Source of the DNA: Ruegeria pomeroyi
Lineage (GTDB): Bacteria; Pseudomonadota; Alphaproteobacteria; Rhodobacterales; Rhodobacteraceae
NCBI RefSeq assembly: GCF_021405525.1
Contig: NZ_JAGQAG010000001.1
Coordinates: 3,510,001 to 3,574,000 of the forward strand
DNA length: 64,000 bases
Reading direction: 5' to 3'
Both the position numbers and the translations under genes were made by a program. The notes beneath the pieces are model-generated. The model was not told where the DNA came from, did no database searches, and was given only the letters and a program-made list of their open reading frames with translations. Shown here in pieces: positions 38,856 to 47,764 of the stretch (its first letter is position 1; each line of letters begins with the position of its first letter).

Positions 38856-39419
38856 TCAGCCCGAAGCCGGGACCGGTCTTTCGCGCGGATAGTGGTGCAT
38901 GTTCAGAAAGGCCGCGCCCTCGGACCCGGCCCGATAGCCATGCGGCAGGTCGGCGGCGAAGCGCAGGCCTTGCCCCGCGCCCAGAGGCACCCAATCTCCT
39001 TCGCGCAGAACCTCCAGCGTACCCTGCAAGATGAACACCTCTTCGGTGACACCGGCAGCATGGGCGGCGCTTTGGTGGCATTGATCGGGTTTCAAGGCGA
39101 CATGAAAGGTCTCGGCCCCCAAGAGCGGGTCAAAGGGAAACACGATCTTGACCTCGATACTGCCGGGAAAGGTCACGGTGCGAAAGAGCCGCGCATCGTT
39201 CGGATCCCGCAGCGCGGCAGGGCCGATGAGCGCGCTCAGCGGCATCTGGAACCCTTTGGCGATCTTCCACAGCGTGGCGATGGTCGGGCTCGATTCGCCA
39301 CGTTCGATCTGTCCCAGCATCGCCTTGCTGACGCCGGTCAGCTCGGCCACCTTGGCAAGACTCAGTCCCGCCGCGGCCCGCACCTCGCGCAGTTTCAGGG
39401 TAATTTCATCCGGCTGCAT
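38856..39419 (-). CDS. XRE-family regulator with C-terminal cupin
   Basis: 187 aa from MQPDEITLKLREVR. Helix-turn-helix in LSLAKVAELTGVSKAMLGQIERGESSPTIATLWKIAKG, then a cupin beta-barrel (about 110-185; VTEEVFILQGTLEVLREGDWVPLGAG). Such proteins sense a small ligand through the cupin. A longer start at 39461 exists, but it would abut the palindrome at 39466 and has no ribosome site. It diverges from ilvD. Confidence 0.85.
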   Translation of the reverse strand: MQPDEITLKLREVRAAAGLSLAKVAELTGVSKAMLGQIERGESSPTIATLWKIAKGFQMPLSALIGPAALRDPNDARLFRTVTFPGSIEVKIVFPFDPLLGAETFHVALKPDQCHQSAAHAAGVTEEVFILQGTLEVLREGDWVPLGAGQGLRFAADLPHGYRAGSEGAAFLNMHHYPRERPVPASG

Positions 39420-39465
39420 GCCTTTTGCCCCGCGAATTCTCTTGTGCGTTATAACGTCCATGCTG

Positions 39466-39477
39466 TAGCGTACGCTA
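39466..39477. promoter_or_regulatory. Palindromic operator between the XRE regulator and ilvD
   Basis: TAGCGTACGCTA is a perfect 12-base palindrome. It is flanked by two direct copies of TATAACGTCC (39450-39459 and 39477-39486). It probably binds the XRE-cupin regulator and lies about 120 bases upstream of ilvD. Confidence 0.5.
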
Positions 39478-39598
39478 TAACGTCCGCCTCTGGCAAACAA
39501 GGGCCTGGCTGGGGCCGGACAAGGCGAAAACCAACCGGCGCCTCCAACCGCGCCCTCAGAGATCAACCGCCCGCTGCGGGCAATAGGGAAACAGCAAG

Positions 39599-41431
39599 AT
39601 GCCAATGTACCGATCCAGAACCTCGACCCATGGACGCAACATGGCGGGCGCGCGCGGGCTCTGGCGCGCGACCGGTATGACCGACAGCGATTTCGGCAAG
39701 CCGATCATCGCCATCGTCAATTCCTTCACCCAGTTCGTGCCGGGACATGTGCACCTGAAGGACCTGGGCCAGATGGTCGCCCGCGAGGTCGAGGCCGCAG
39801 GCGGTGTCGGCAAGGAATTCAACACCATCGCGGTGGATGATGGCATCGCCATGGGTCATGACGGCATGCTCTATTCGCTGCCTTCGCGCGAGGTCATCGC
39901 CGACAGCGTCGAATACATGGTCAACGCCCATTGCGCCGACGCGATGGTCTGTATCTCGAACTGCGACAAGATCACGCCCGGCATGCTGATGGCGGCGATG
40001 CGGCTCAACATTCCCTGCATCTTTGTCTCGGGCGGGCCGATGGAGGCGGGCAAGATCGACATCGCCGATCTGGAAATGACCAAGATCGACCTGGTCGACG
40101 CCATGGTCGCCGCCGCCAATGACAAATTCACCGACGAACAGGTGCAGCATATCGAGGAAAACGCCTGCCCCACCTGCGGTTCCTGCTCGGGCATGTTCAC
40201 CGCCAACTCGATGAACTGTCTGGCCGAGGCGCTGGGGCTGGCGCTGCCGGGCAATGGCTCGACGCTCGCCACCCATTCGGACCGCAAGGCGCTGTTCCTC
40301 GAAGCCGGTCGCCGCATCGTCGAGATCACCAAACGCCATTACGAGGGCGAAGAGAAGGGCCTGCTGCCGCGCGAAATCGCGACGTTCGAGGCGTTTGAAA
40401 ACGCGATGAGCCTGGATATCGCCATGGGCGGCTCGACCAATACCGTGCTGCACCTTCTGGCCATCGCCCATGAAGGCGAGGTGGATTTCACCATGTCCGA
40501 CATGGACCGGCTCAGCCGCAAGGTGCCCTGCCTGTGCAAGGTCGCGCCCAATACCGCGAATGTTCACATGGAGGATGTGCACCGCGCGGGCGGCATCTTC
40601 TCGATCCTGGGAGAGCTGAGCCGCGCCGGGCTGCTGCATGACGGCTGCGGCACGGTACATTCGGCCTCGATGGGCGAGGCAATTGCGAAATGGGATATCA
40701 AGGTCGCCAACAACCCCGAGGCCGAGAGCCTGTTCAAGGCCGCGCCCGGCGGCGTGCGTACCACCCAGGCCTTTAGCCAGTCGAACCGTTACAAGGAGCT
40801 GGATACCGATCGCGAAAGCGGCGTGATCCGCTCCAAAGAGCATGCCTTCAGCCAGGATGGCGGGCTTGCGGTCCTGTTCGGCAATATCGCCGAGGACGGC
40901 TGTATCGTGAAAACCGCCGGTGTGGACGCGTCGATCCTGCAATTCACCGGCACCGCCCATGTCTGCGAGAGCCAGGATGATGCGGTCAACAACATCCTGA
41001 CCGGCAAGGTCAAGGAAGGCGACGTGGTGGTGATCCGTTATGAGGGGCCGCGCGGCGGGCCGGGCATGCAAGAGATGCTCTATCCGACCTCCTATCTGAA
41101 GTCGAAGGGGCTGGGCAAAGCCTGCGCGCTGCTGACCGACGGACGCTTCTCGGGCGGCACCTCGGGGCTGTCCATCGGCCACGTCTCGCCAGAGGCGGCC
41201 GAGGGAGGCACCATCGGTCTGGTCGAAGATGGTGACCGTATCGAGATCGACATTCCCAACCGCCGCATTCATCTGGCGGTCTCGGACGAGGTTCTGGCCG
41301 CGCGCCGCGCCGCGCAAGAGGCCAAGGGCTGGCACCCGGCCAAACCGCGCAAGCGCAAGGTGTCGACCGCGCTCAAGGCCTATGCCAAGCTGACCACCAG
41401 CGCCGCCAAGGGCGCGGTGCGTCAGGTCTGA
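39599..41431 (+). CDS. ilvD: Dihydroxy-acid dehydratase
   Basis: 610 aa. It dehydrates 2,3-dihydroxy-3-methylbutanoate and its homologue in valine/isoleucine synthesis, using an iron-sulfur cluster. Cluster and metal motifs are [12 protein letters not shown] and [19 protein letters not shown]; the C-terminal [19 protein letters not shown] is also diagnostic. Length is normal for the long form. AGGGAAACAG precedes the ATG. It is not linked to other ilv genes here. Confidence 0.97.
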   Translation: MPMYRSRTSTHGRNMAGARGLWRATGMTDSDFGKPIIAIVNSFTQFVPGHVHLKDLGQMVAREVEAAGGVGKEFNTIAVDDGIAMGHDGMLYSLPSREVIADSVEYMVNAHCADAMVCISNCDKITPGMLMAAMRLNIPCIFVSGGPMEAGKIDIADLEMTKIDLVDAMVAAANDKFTDEQVQHIEENACPTCGSCSGMFTANSMNCLAEALGLALPGNGSTLATHSDRKALFLEAGRRIVEITKRHYEGEEKGLLPREIATFEAFENAMSLDIAMGGSTNTVLHLLAIAHEGEVDFTMSDMDRLSRKVPCLCKVAPNTANVHMEDVHRAGGIFSILGELSRAGLLHDGCGTVHSASMGEAIAKWDIKVANNPEAESLFKAAPGGVRTTQAFSQSNRYKELDTDRESGVIRSKEHAFSQDGGLAVLFGNIAEDGCIVKTAGVDASILQFTGTAHVCESQDDAVNNILTGKVKEGDVVVIRYEGPRGGPGMQEMLYPTSYLKSKGLGKACALLTDGRFSGGTSGLSIGHVSPEAAEGGTIGLVEDGDRIEIDIPNRRIHLAVSDEVLAARRAAQEAKGWHPAKPRKRKVSTALKAYAKLTTSAAKGAVRQV

Positions 41432-41491
41432 TCTGGCTCAAGGGGCGGCTCGGTCCGCCCTGACGGGCATCCTCGCCCGCAAACTGGCGAT

Positions 41492-41522
41492 CCGGGCGCC
41501 GCGCCACTGGCGCGGCGCCCGG
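41492..41522. terminator. Strong hairpin after ilvD
   Basis: CCGGGCGCCGCGCC (41492-41505) pairs perfectly over 14 bases with GGCGCGGCGCCCGG (41509-41522) with a three-base loop. It lies 60 bases after the ilvD stop, ahead of a convergent gene, without a T tract. Probable termination or mRNA-end element. Confidence 0.6.
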
Positions 41523-41580
41523 CCCAACGGGAGGAGATGCTTCGCCAGAAACATCGACGACGGGCGGGAGGGCCCCGTTC

Positions 41581-42510
41581 TCAGGTTTCCTCCCCTGCCC
41601 GAACCCCCGCGATCCCCAAGGCCTCGGCACCCTGCCGCAAGGCGCCTGCGATCAGGTCGGTGCCTGCCATTTCCTCGCCGCCGCCCAGTTGCAGCAGCGC
41701 GATATCCCGGCTTGCCTGCGCCGCCACCAGGGGACGCAACACCGTTTCATGCCCGGCCTCTCCCTGCCGGCGCACATAGACCTCGGGCAGGATCGCCACC
41801 CCTGCGCCCGAGGCCGCCATCAGCCGGATACCGTCCAGGCTGGTGCCCTCGTATTCCTCGGACACCACACCACCGCACTCCGAGGCCAGCGCATAGACGA
41901 TGCGCGACAGGCGGTGACCCCGATCAAGCGTCAGGAACATCCGCCCGCGCAGATCATTCGCGCGCACAGGACCCACACCGCGCGCCAGCGCATCATCGCG
42001 GGCCACAGCGATCCAGAGCCGCTCGGAAAACAGCCGTGTCTGCACCGTGCCGGGATGATCCTCGGGCGTCGAGATGATCAGATCGAACCGCCCGGCCTTC
42101 AGCCCCTGCTCCAGCCATTGGGTGCTTTCCTCACGCACCAGGATACGCAATTCGGGGTGGTTGCGATGCAGGGCGCTGACCACGCCGGGTAACAGATAGG
42201 GGCCGATCGAGGGCAGCACGCCCAGCCGCAACCGCCCACCAAAGGGAACCCCACCCGACGCAGCGGCGCGCAGGTCCTCCATCTCGCGCAGGATACGTCG
42301 GGCGCGGCGGATCAGCTCTGCCCCCTGCGCCGTCGCAACCACGCCCGTACGGCTGCGATGGAACAGCCGCAGGCCAAGCTCGGCCTCGACCTCGGCGATC
42401 TGGGCCGAAAGGCTCGGCTGACTGACATTCAGCGCCGACGCAGCAAGGCCGAACCGGCCCAGCCGGTCAACGGCGACGATGTATTCGAGCTGACGCAGAG
42501 AGGGGCGCAT
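41581..42510 (-). CDS. LysR-family regulator of the OxyR-like subgroup
   Basis: 309 aa starting MRPSLRQLEYIVAVDRLGRF. The helix-turn-helix is in FGLAASALNVSQPSLSAQIAEVEAELG; the effector domain follows. Some features (RQLEYIVAV, LREEMEDLR-type linker) recall OxyR, but I see no convincing pair of redox Cys; the single Cys in SECGGVVSEEY stands alone. Divergent from an SbtA-like transporter with a dyad in between, so it likely controls bicarbonate uptake. Confidence 0.9.
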   Translation of the reverse strand: MRPSLRQLEYIVAVDRLGRFGLAASALNVSQPSLSAQIAEVEAELGLRLFHRSRTGVVATAQGAELIRRARRILREMEDLRAAASGGVPFGGRLRLGVLPSIGPYLLPGVVSALHRNHPELRILVREESTQWLEQGLKAGRFDLIISTPEDHPGTVQTRLFSERLWIAVARDDALARGVGPVRANDLRGRMFLTLDRGHRLSRIVYALASECGGVVSEEYEGTSLDGIRLMAASGAGVAILPEVYVRRQGEAGHETVLRPLVAAQASRDIALLQLGGGEEMAGTDLIAGALRQGAEALGIAGVRAGEET

Positions 42511-42531
42511 GACAGATAGCCTGAAACTATG

Positions 42532-42553
42532 AATACCACTGACATCATGTATT
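42532..42553. promoter_or_regulatory. Putative LysR operator in front of the SbtA-like gene
   Basis: AATAC (42532-42536) and GTATT (42549-42553) form a perfect dyad separated by 12 bases, in the 100-base gap between the divergent LysR and transporter genes. The layout fits a LysR T-N11-A-type site. Confidence 0.5.
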
Positions 42554-42610
42554 GGCCTTATCCGTGAAGGCAAGCGATGAGACGCGAACGCACGAAACCA
42601 AGGACTTCTC

Positions 42611-43579
42611 ATGCCTCTGATCCTCGATAGCCTGACCGTCAATCTCATGACCCCCACCATCCTGTTTTTCGCCCTCGGCCTGATCGCCGCCTTCGCCCGA
42701 AGCGACCTGTCGATCCCCGAAGGCGCGGCCAAGCTGATGTCGATCTATCTGCTGATGGCCATCGGCTTCAAAGGCGGTGCCAGCCTGGCGGAGCATGGCA
42801 TTCACTCCGACCTCTTCGCGGCCATCGGTGCCGGTGTCGCATTGTCCTTTGCGCTGCCCTTTGCCGCCTATCTGCTGTTGCGGGCGATGACCCGGCTCGA
42901 CCCGATGAACGCCGCCGCCGTGGCCGGGCATTACGGGTCGATATCTATCGTCACCTTTGTTACCGCCACCAGCCTGCTGCAACTGGGCGGCTACAGCTAC
43001 GAGGGCTACATGATCGCGGTGGCCGCCGCGATGGAGGTGCCCGCGATCCTGTCGGCGCTGTGGCTGGCGCATCGGGGCGGCGCCCGGACCGAAGGCACCG
43101 ATCACCTATGGCGCGACCTGCTGGCCAATGGCTCGATCGTGCTTCTGCTGGGCGCCTTTGTCATTGGCGCAGCCACCGGCGGCGACGGGATGGAGACCAT
43201 CGCCCCCTTCATCGTCACCCCGTTCACCGGTGTGCTGTGCCTTTTCCTGCTGGACATGGGCCTGTCCGCCGGACGCAGCCTGCTGCGCAACCGGGCGCTG
43301 CTGACGCCCGGCCTGTTTGCCTTCGGTCTGCTGATGCCGGTCCTGTCCAGTCTTCTGGCACTCGGCCTCGGGCAGCTGATCCCGCTGTCGCCGGGCGGCC
43401 TGTTCCTGCTGATGGTGCTGGCGGCCTCGGCCTCGTATATCGCGGTGCCCGCCGCGATGCGGATCGCCCTGCCCCGCGCCGAAAGCGGTGTCTATCTGAC
43501 CCTGTCTCTGGGGGTGACCTTTCCCTTCAACGTCACGCTGGGCCTGCCGCTTTATTTGTGGCTGGCCGGGGTTAACTGA
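42611..43579 (+). CDS. SbtA-like sodium-dependent bicarbonate transporter
   Basis: 322 aa with about ten membrane segments in two inverted halves. SIYLLMAIGFKGGASLAEHG and AAAVAGHYGSISIVTFVTA in the first half and the matching MRIALPRAESGVYLTLSLGVTFPFNV in the second are typical of the SbtA/DUF897 family, which imports HCO3- with Na+ in cyanobacteria. Non-cyanobacterial members are mostly untested. AAGGAC upstream. It is controlled, in all likelihood, by the divergent LysR gene. Confidence 0.85.
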   Translation: MPLILDSLTVNLMTPTILFFALGLIAAFARSDLSIPEGAAKLMSIYLLMAIGFKGGASLAEHGIHSDLFAAIGAGVALSFALPFAAYLLLRAMTRLDPMNAAAVAGHYGSISIVTFVTATSLLQLGGYSYEGYMIAVAAAMEVPAILSALWLAHRGGARTEGTDHLWRDLLANGSIVLLLGAFVIGAATGGDGMETIAPFIVTPFTGVLCLFLLDMGLSAGRSLLRNRALLTPGLFAFGLLMPVLSSLLALGLGQLIPLSPGGLFLLMVLAASASYIAVPAAMRIALPRAESGVYLTLSLGVTFPFNVTLGLPLYLWLAGVN

Positions 43580-43592
43580 CCCATATCGGGCG

Positions 43593-43621
43593 CCGCTGTT
43601 CCGCCTTTGGCTGAACAGCGG
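43593..43621 (+). terminator. Hairpin after the SbtA-like gene
   Basis: CCGCTGTTC (43593-43601) pairs with GAACAGCGG (43613-43621) around an 11-base loop, 14 bases after the stop. There is no T tract. The remaining 175 bases before the sulfotransferase stop show nothing I recognise. Confidence 0.5.
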
Positions 43622-43797
43622 TGTCCGCCCCGTCAAGGCGGTCGCGACCCGCTCGCTGTTCGCATTGACTATCTCGCAGGACAGCTCCTCGAGGCCATTG
43701 TCACAGCACAGCAGACCGCGAACGCAAAAGATCGCGCGCCAGCAACCTGCACCGCGGATAGAACCCTGCGCAACTGGGCGGGGTCGTGGTCGACGCC

Positions 43798-44616
43798 CTA
43801 TTCGCCCAGCTTGGCGTGCACCTCGTCCAGGTCGATCTCGTCGATTGGCATCTTGTTGGCCGGGTTCTCGAAATCGTATTTGAACAGGTCGAAATCGCGC
43901 TTGTAGATTTCATAGACTAGGTGTTTCGACAGATCGTCGAAGTAATCCTCGACCGGATGCAGCCGTTTCGGTCCGTGCCCCTCGCTCTCGTTGAAGCGGG
44001 GGATCTTGTCGAGCCTGACCTTGTGCGGCGTCTCGATATTATCGAGCACCTCCTGCATGCCGTCGTTGAACGCCTCGGTCCAGAAGATCTTGTCGTAGCG
44101 CCCACCGTTGCAGATGAAGGTCGAGATATGGCCCGACATGGCCGACCAGTGAATATCCGGGTCCATCGGCCGCCGCCAGCGAATGGTGTCGCGCGCGAAC
44201 AGCAGGAACCGGCGGAAACTGGCGATCTGGTCGAACTCCTGCTTGCCGTCCTCGCCACCGACCTCGACCCCGTATTTATAGACCAGCATCGGCACCAGAT
44301 TGCCGCGATAGCGCTTGCCGTTGCGCTGGATGCCGCAGATCTTGTCGAAGAACGAACTGAGGATACGGGTATAGGGATTGCGCACGCAGGTGAACGAATA
44401 GGACTTGTGCGCCTTCACGTTACGGGTGATCGGCCCCTGGCTGGCCTCAAGTGCCCATTTGTGCAACCCGGACTGCGCATCGTGGATGTCGCCATCGAAG
44501 AACGCGCCATGATCCGAGTAGTACATGATCTGTCCGATGGTCGAGCAGGCGCATTTCGGCACCACCCGATAGACCACGCTTTCACTTTCCGTCATCCAAG
44601 TGCCGGGAAAACCCAT
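43798..44616 (-). CDS. Sulfotransferase family 2-type protein
   Basis: 272 aa with the two PAPS-binding signatures: the 5'-phosphosulfate loop VPKCACSTIGQ (about residues 19-29) and the 3'-phosphate strand CVRNPYTRILSSFFDK (about 77-92). No signal or membrane helix, so cytosolic. It resembles the animal HNK-1/carbohydrate sulfotransferase group found in marine bacteria and probably sulfates a glycan. AAAGGAGGCAAG upstream. Divergent from a GT14-like glycosyltransferase, its likely partner. Confidence 0.85.
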   Translation of the reverse strand: MGFPGTWMTESESVVYRVVPKCACSTIGQIMYYSDHGAFFDGDIHDAQSGLHKWALEASQGPITRNVKAHKSYSFTCVRNPYTRILSSFFDKICGIQRNGKRYRGNLVPMLVYKYGVEVGGEDGKQEFDQIASFRRFLLFARDTIRWRRPMDPDIHWSAMSGHISTFICNGGRYDKIFWTEAFNDGMQEVLDNIETPHKVRLDKIPRFNESEGHGPKRLHPVEDYFDDLSKHLVYEIYKRDFDLFKYDFENPANKMPIDEIDLDEVHAKLGE

Positions 44617-44763
44617 CTGCCTTGCCTCCTTTGCCTGTTCCGCCTTAGTCTGGCTTCAGGCGTCTTTGCGCACCAAAAAAACAAATAAACTCTGTTTATT
44701 CAATCGGCCTTCACCTTTATCAGGGTAGGCAAAGAGCAGAAACAGGGATCGATCGTTTCCGAT

Positions 44764-46341
44764 ATGGCAAAAATCGCCTATATTCTCCTGTGTCACAAGG
44801 ATCCGGATGCGATCATCATGCAGGCTGAGCGGCTGACCGCCGCTGGCGACTACATGTCGATCCATTTCGACGCCCGCGCGCGCAAGACCGATTTTGCCCG
44901 AATCCGTTCGGCGTTGGCCGACAATCCAAACGTCACCTTTGCCCGGCGCCGCATCAAGTGCGGTTGGGGAGAATGGTCGCTGGTGCAGGCCACGCTGAAC
45001 GCCATCGAGGCGGCGGTCGAGGAATTTCCCCGCGCCACCCATTTCTACATGCTGTCGGGCGACTGCATGGCGATCAAGACCGCCGAATACGCCCACAGCT
45101 TTCTGGATGCTGAGGACAAGGATTACATCGAAAGTTTCGACTATTTCGAAAGCGACTGGATCAAGACCGGCTGGAAGGAAGAGCGACTGATCTATCGCCA
45201 CTGGTTCAACGAGCGCACCCAGAAACGCCTGTTCTACACCATGTTCGAGGCACAGAAACGGTTCGGCCTGACCCGCGAAATTCCGGGCGACATCCAGGTG
45301 ATGATCGGCAGCCAATGGTGGTGCCTGCGCCGCCGGACTATCGAATGGATCCTCGAATTCACCCGCAAGCGCCGCGACGTGATGCGATTCTTTGCCACCA
45401 CATGGATCCCGGACGAGACCTTTTTCCAGACTCTGGTCCGGCACCTGATCCCCGAACACGAGATCGACCCGCGCACGCTGACATTTCTGATGTTCTCGGA
45501 TTACGGGATGCCGGTCAGTTTCTATAACGACCATTACGACCTGCTCTTGAGTCAGGATTTCCTCTTTGCCCGCAAAATCAGCCCCGAGGCAAAGGAGCTG
45601 AAGGCGCGGTTGGGCCGTCTCTATGCCACGCATGGTGTTCAATTTCAGATCTCCAACGAAGGGCGCAACCTGTACAAGTTCCTGACAGGGCGCGGTCGTA
45701 TCGGACGCCGGTTCGCAATGCGGTTCTGGGAGACCGAAAGCACACTGGGCCGCGAGCGCGAATTGATGATCTTGGTTTGCAAGAAGTGGCACGTGGCTAA
45801 ACGGCTGCTGGAAAAGATCCGACAGGTTACGAACGTGCCGGCGATCGAGTATCTCTTCAACGAAGAAAGCACTCCGCTGCCCGATCTGGGCGGCATACAG
45901 GCGACGTTGGAAAAGCGCACTCGCCACCGTCGCGCCCTGATGCGGATGTTGTTTGAATATTTCGAGACCGACCGGCTGGTAATCTGCCTAGACCCGTCGA
46001 ACCTGGAACTGATGCACGATTTCTTCTCGGACCGTTCGGTGACTCGCATGCTGGAGGTCGACTGCCAGTTCACCGACGACTACCTGATCGGTCACGCCTA
46101 TCGGGTGGGGCTTGCGGGCGAACGCACGCCCCGGGCGACTCTAGAAAGACTGCTGCCTACCATCCGCAACGAGATGACATACGAGGCCGACCGCATCCGC
46201 GATGCCGGCTTTGCCCGATATGGCCGGGTTCACCAGACCTCTACCCCGGAAGAGAACGCCGACAAGGTTGCCGAGTTCCTGTCGATCCCCTGGGATCAGG
46301 CGTTGCGGATCACCCAGACCGACCATCTTTTTGCCGATTAA
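44764..46341 (+). CDS. GT14-like beta-1,6-N-acetylglucosaminyl/xylosyl-transferase with C-terminal extension
   Basis: 525 aa. The first 260 residues match core-2/I-branching transferases and xylosyltransferases: IAYILLCHKDPDAI at the N-terminus, FYMLSGDCMAIKT (donor-site strand), IGSQWWCLRRRTIEWIL and TWIPDETFFQTLV. About 265 C-terminal residues form an extra domain (DUF5927/5928-like) seen in alphaproteobacteria. It has no signal peptide. It likely adds sugar branches to a surface glycan sulfated by its neighbour. The ribosome site is weak. Confidence 0.82.
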   Translation: MAKIAYILLCHKDPDAIIMQAERLTAAGDYMSIHFDARARKTDFARIRSALADNPNVTFARRRIKCGWGEWSLVQATLNAIEAAVEEFPRATHFYMLSGDCMAIKTAEYAHSFLDAEDKDYIESFDYFESDWIKTGWKEERLIYRHWFNERTQKRLFYTMFEAQKRFGLTREIPGDIQVMIGSQWWCLRRRTIEWILEFTRKRRDVMRFFATTWIPDETFFQTLVRHLIPEHEIDPRTLTFLMFSDYGMPVSFYNDHYDLLLSQDFLFARKISPEAKELKARLGRLYATHGVQFQISNEGRNLYKFLTGRGRIGRRFAMRFWETESTLGRERELMILVCKKWHVAKRLLEKIRQVTNVPAIEYLFNEESTPLPDLGGIQATLEKRTRHRRALMRMLFEYFETDRLVICLDPSNLELMHDFFSDRSVTRMLEVDCQFTDDYLIGHAYRVGLAGERTPRATLERLLPTIRNEMTYEADRIRDAGFARYGRVHQTSTPEENADKVAEFLSIPWDQALRITQTDHLFAD

Positions 46342-46347
46342 ACCATC

Positions 46348-46773
46348 TCAGCGGATGCCATTGGCAATCTGAAGCTCTCGGACATAGCTGATGATCATTG
46401 CAACATCGGCCCGGCTAAGGCCCTGAACCGGAGGCATATCCCCAAACCGCCAGTGATGCGCGCGCACACCTTGAGAAACCGCACGCTGAAACGCCTCGTC
46501 TCCATGATGGGACGGCTCGTAAATCTTGTGTACCAAGGGCGGTGCGACCCCATCCTGCCCCTCTGCGTTGGGACCGTGGCAGACAAGACATTTTGCCTCG
46601 TACACCCGGGCACCGATCTGCGCATTCTCTGACAGGCTCTGAGGCAAGGTCACAGACACCAACGCCACCCCTGTATTTGAGGCGACCGGTTCGACCGCCT
46701 TTGATCGCGGATACAGGACATATGCCGCCACGGCGACGGCCACGGCCAGACTGATGATGACAGCGCGATTCAC
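46348..46773 (-). CDS. Membrane-anchored class I cytochrome c
   Basis: 141 aa from a GTG start with GGGGAG upstream (a second GTG lies eight codons earlier). An uncleaved N-terminal helix (VIISLAVAVAVAAYVLYP) anchors it; the periplasmic domain has the heme motif CLVCH and a late axial Met in FGDMPPVQGLS. Small mono-heme electron carrier, partner unknown. It lies 68 bases after the end of the six-gene operon on the same strand and could be its last member. Confidence 0.88.
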   Translation of the reverse strand: MNRAVIISLAVAVAVAAYVLYPRSKAVEPVASNTGVALVSVTLPQSLSENAQIGARVYEAKCLVCHGPNAEGQDGVAPPLVHKIYEPSHHGDEAFQRAVSQGVRAHHWRFGDMPPVQGLSRADVAMIISYVRELQIANGIR

Positions 46774-46841
46774 TTCATGCTCCCCAGGATGTTTCACCCG
46801 CTTCTGAAGGTTCCAGCCGGGGAAAGGTCAAGCATGAAGTT

Positions 46842-47486
46842 CTATTTCGATTTCCAGCTGTCCAGCCAGCGCCGGAACCGCCCCCGACGCTCTTCGATCG
46901 CCTCGCCGGCCGCATAGAGGCTGTCTTCGACATCCTCGATCACCGGATCGATGCGCCGCTGCCGGAACCGCCGCCAGCGTACCCAGATCGCCCAGACCAG
47001 CGCGGCCAGCAGGATCAGGATGATGATGTTCAGCCAGGGGATCAGGCGGACATCCGGCCCCGAAACCGGCTTGATTGCGACCGCGTTGGGAAAGATCGAC
47101 AGGAATTCATTACGCCAGCCGTAATGGGTGACCGCTACCCATTCAGGTTTGTCCTTTGACGAAATCGCGTCATTCGCCTCGGTATAAAGATTGGCGGTGT
47201 CGAACTTGAAATAGGGCGGCCAGCTCCAGCTGGTATCCTCGTTGCGATAGACACGCGGTCGGCCTTCGGGTGTCACCCCCTGGATGAACTGGACATCGCG
47301 GTTGATGATCGCCACCGACTGATCGTCGGGCCGCGACCAGAAGATGCGGGTCCAGTCGTTCAGCTCTTGCCGTTCCTCATAAGTATTGACGATGCGCACG
47401 ATGTCGCGCTGCGGCAACGTATAGTGCAGGAAGGCGGCGACGCTGAGCCAGAACAGCCCGATGATCACCCATTTGACATAGCGCAT
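46842..47486 (-). CDS. DUF1523-like membrane protein (gene 6 of the AAA+ operon)
   Basis: 214 aa with an N-terminal helix (about 6-22), a periplasmic domain of roughly 110 residues (QRDIVRIVNTYEERQ, SVAIINRDVQFIQGV), a second helix (about 148-168) and a basic cytosolic tail (RWRRFRQRRIDPVIEDVEDSL). It resembles the DUF1523 family of alphaproteobacteria, of unknown function. It follows the small membrane protein by ten bases. Probable membrane anchor or sensor of the operon. Confidence 0.75.
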   Translation of the reverse strand: MRYVKWVIIGLFWLSVAAFLHYTLPQRDIVRIVNTYEERQELNDWTRIFWSRPDDQSVAIINRDVQFIQGVTPEGRPRVYRNEDTSWSWPPYFKFDTANLYTEANDAISSKDKPEWVAVTHYGWRNEFLSIFPNAVAIKPVSGPDVRLIPWLNIIILILLAALVWAIWVRWRRFRQRRIDPVIEDVEDSLYAAGEAIEERRGRFRRWLDSWKSK

Positions 47487-47496
47487 GGCCAGGTCC

Positions 47497-47763
47497 TCAC
47501 TTGAAATTCACGATATAGATCAGCACTGCGATCAGCACCCAGGGCACGAAGTAGACCCCCAGGATCAGCTTGCGCCGAAACGATTTGTCATAGGCCCTGA
47601 GACCGCGCTCGACAAAGGCTTCCTTGTCGCCGGTCTTGCCCTTTTCCTCCCACCAGCGCGCAAGCTTGCCACGCCGCACCGCCCGGGAATAGAGCGACAG
47701 GCCGATATAGGCGACCGTCTGCACCACCAGCAGGACAACGACAAGCCTGAGAAGTCCGAACAC
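47497..47763 (-). CDS. Small two-helix membrane protein (gene 5 of the AAA+ operon)
   Basis: 88 aa from a GTG start at 47763 preceded by GGAGGAGA, one base after the previous stop region. Two hydrophobic segments (LRLVVVLLVVQTVAYIGLSLY and ILGVYFVPWVLIAVLIYIV) flank a basic cytosolic loop (RRGKLARWWEEKGKTGDKEAF). No known domain. Tight spacing on both sides puts it in the same transcript as the ATPase genes. Confidence 0.75.
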   Translation of the reverse strand: MFGLLRLVVVLLVVQTVAYIGLSLYSRAVRRGKLARWWEEKGKTGDKEAFVERGLRAYDKSFRRKLILGVYFVPWVLIAVLIYIVNFK

Positions 47764-47764
47764 G

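Noticed and set aside
39478-39598. Leader attenuator or riboswitch upstream of ilvD
   Set aside because: No leader peptide rich in branched-chain amino acids and no convincing alternative hairpins were seen.
39563-41335. A 590-codon minus-strand frame opposite ilvD
   Set aside because: ilvD is certain from its iron-sulfur motifs; this is its shadow.
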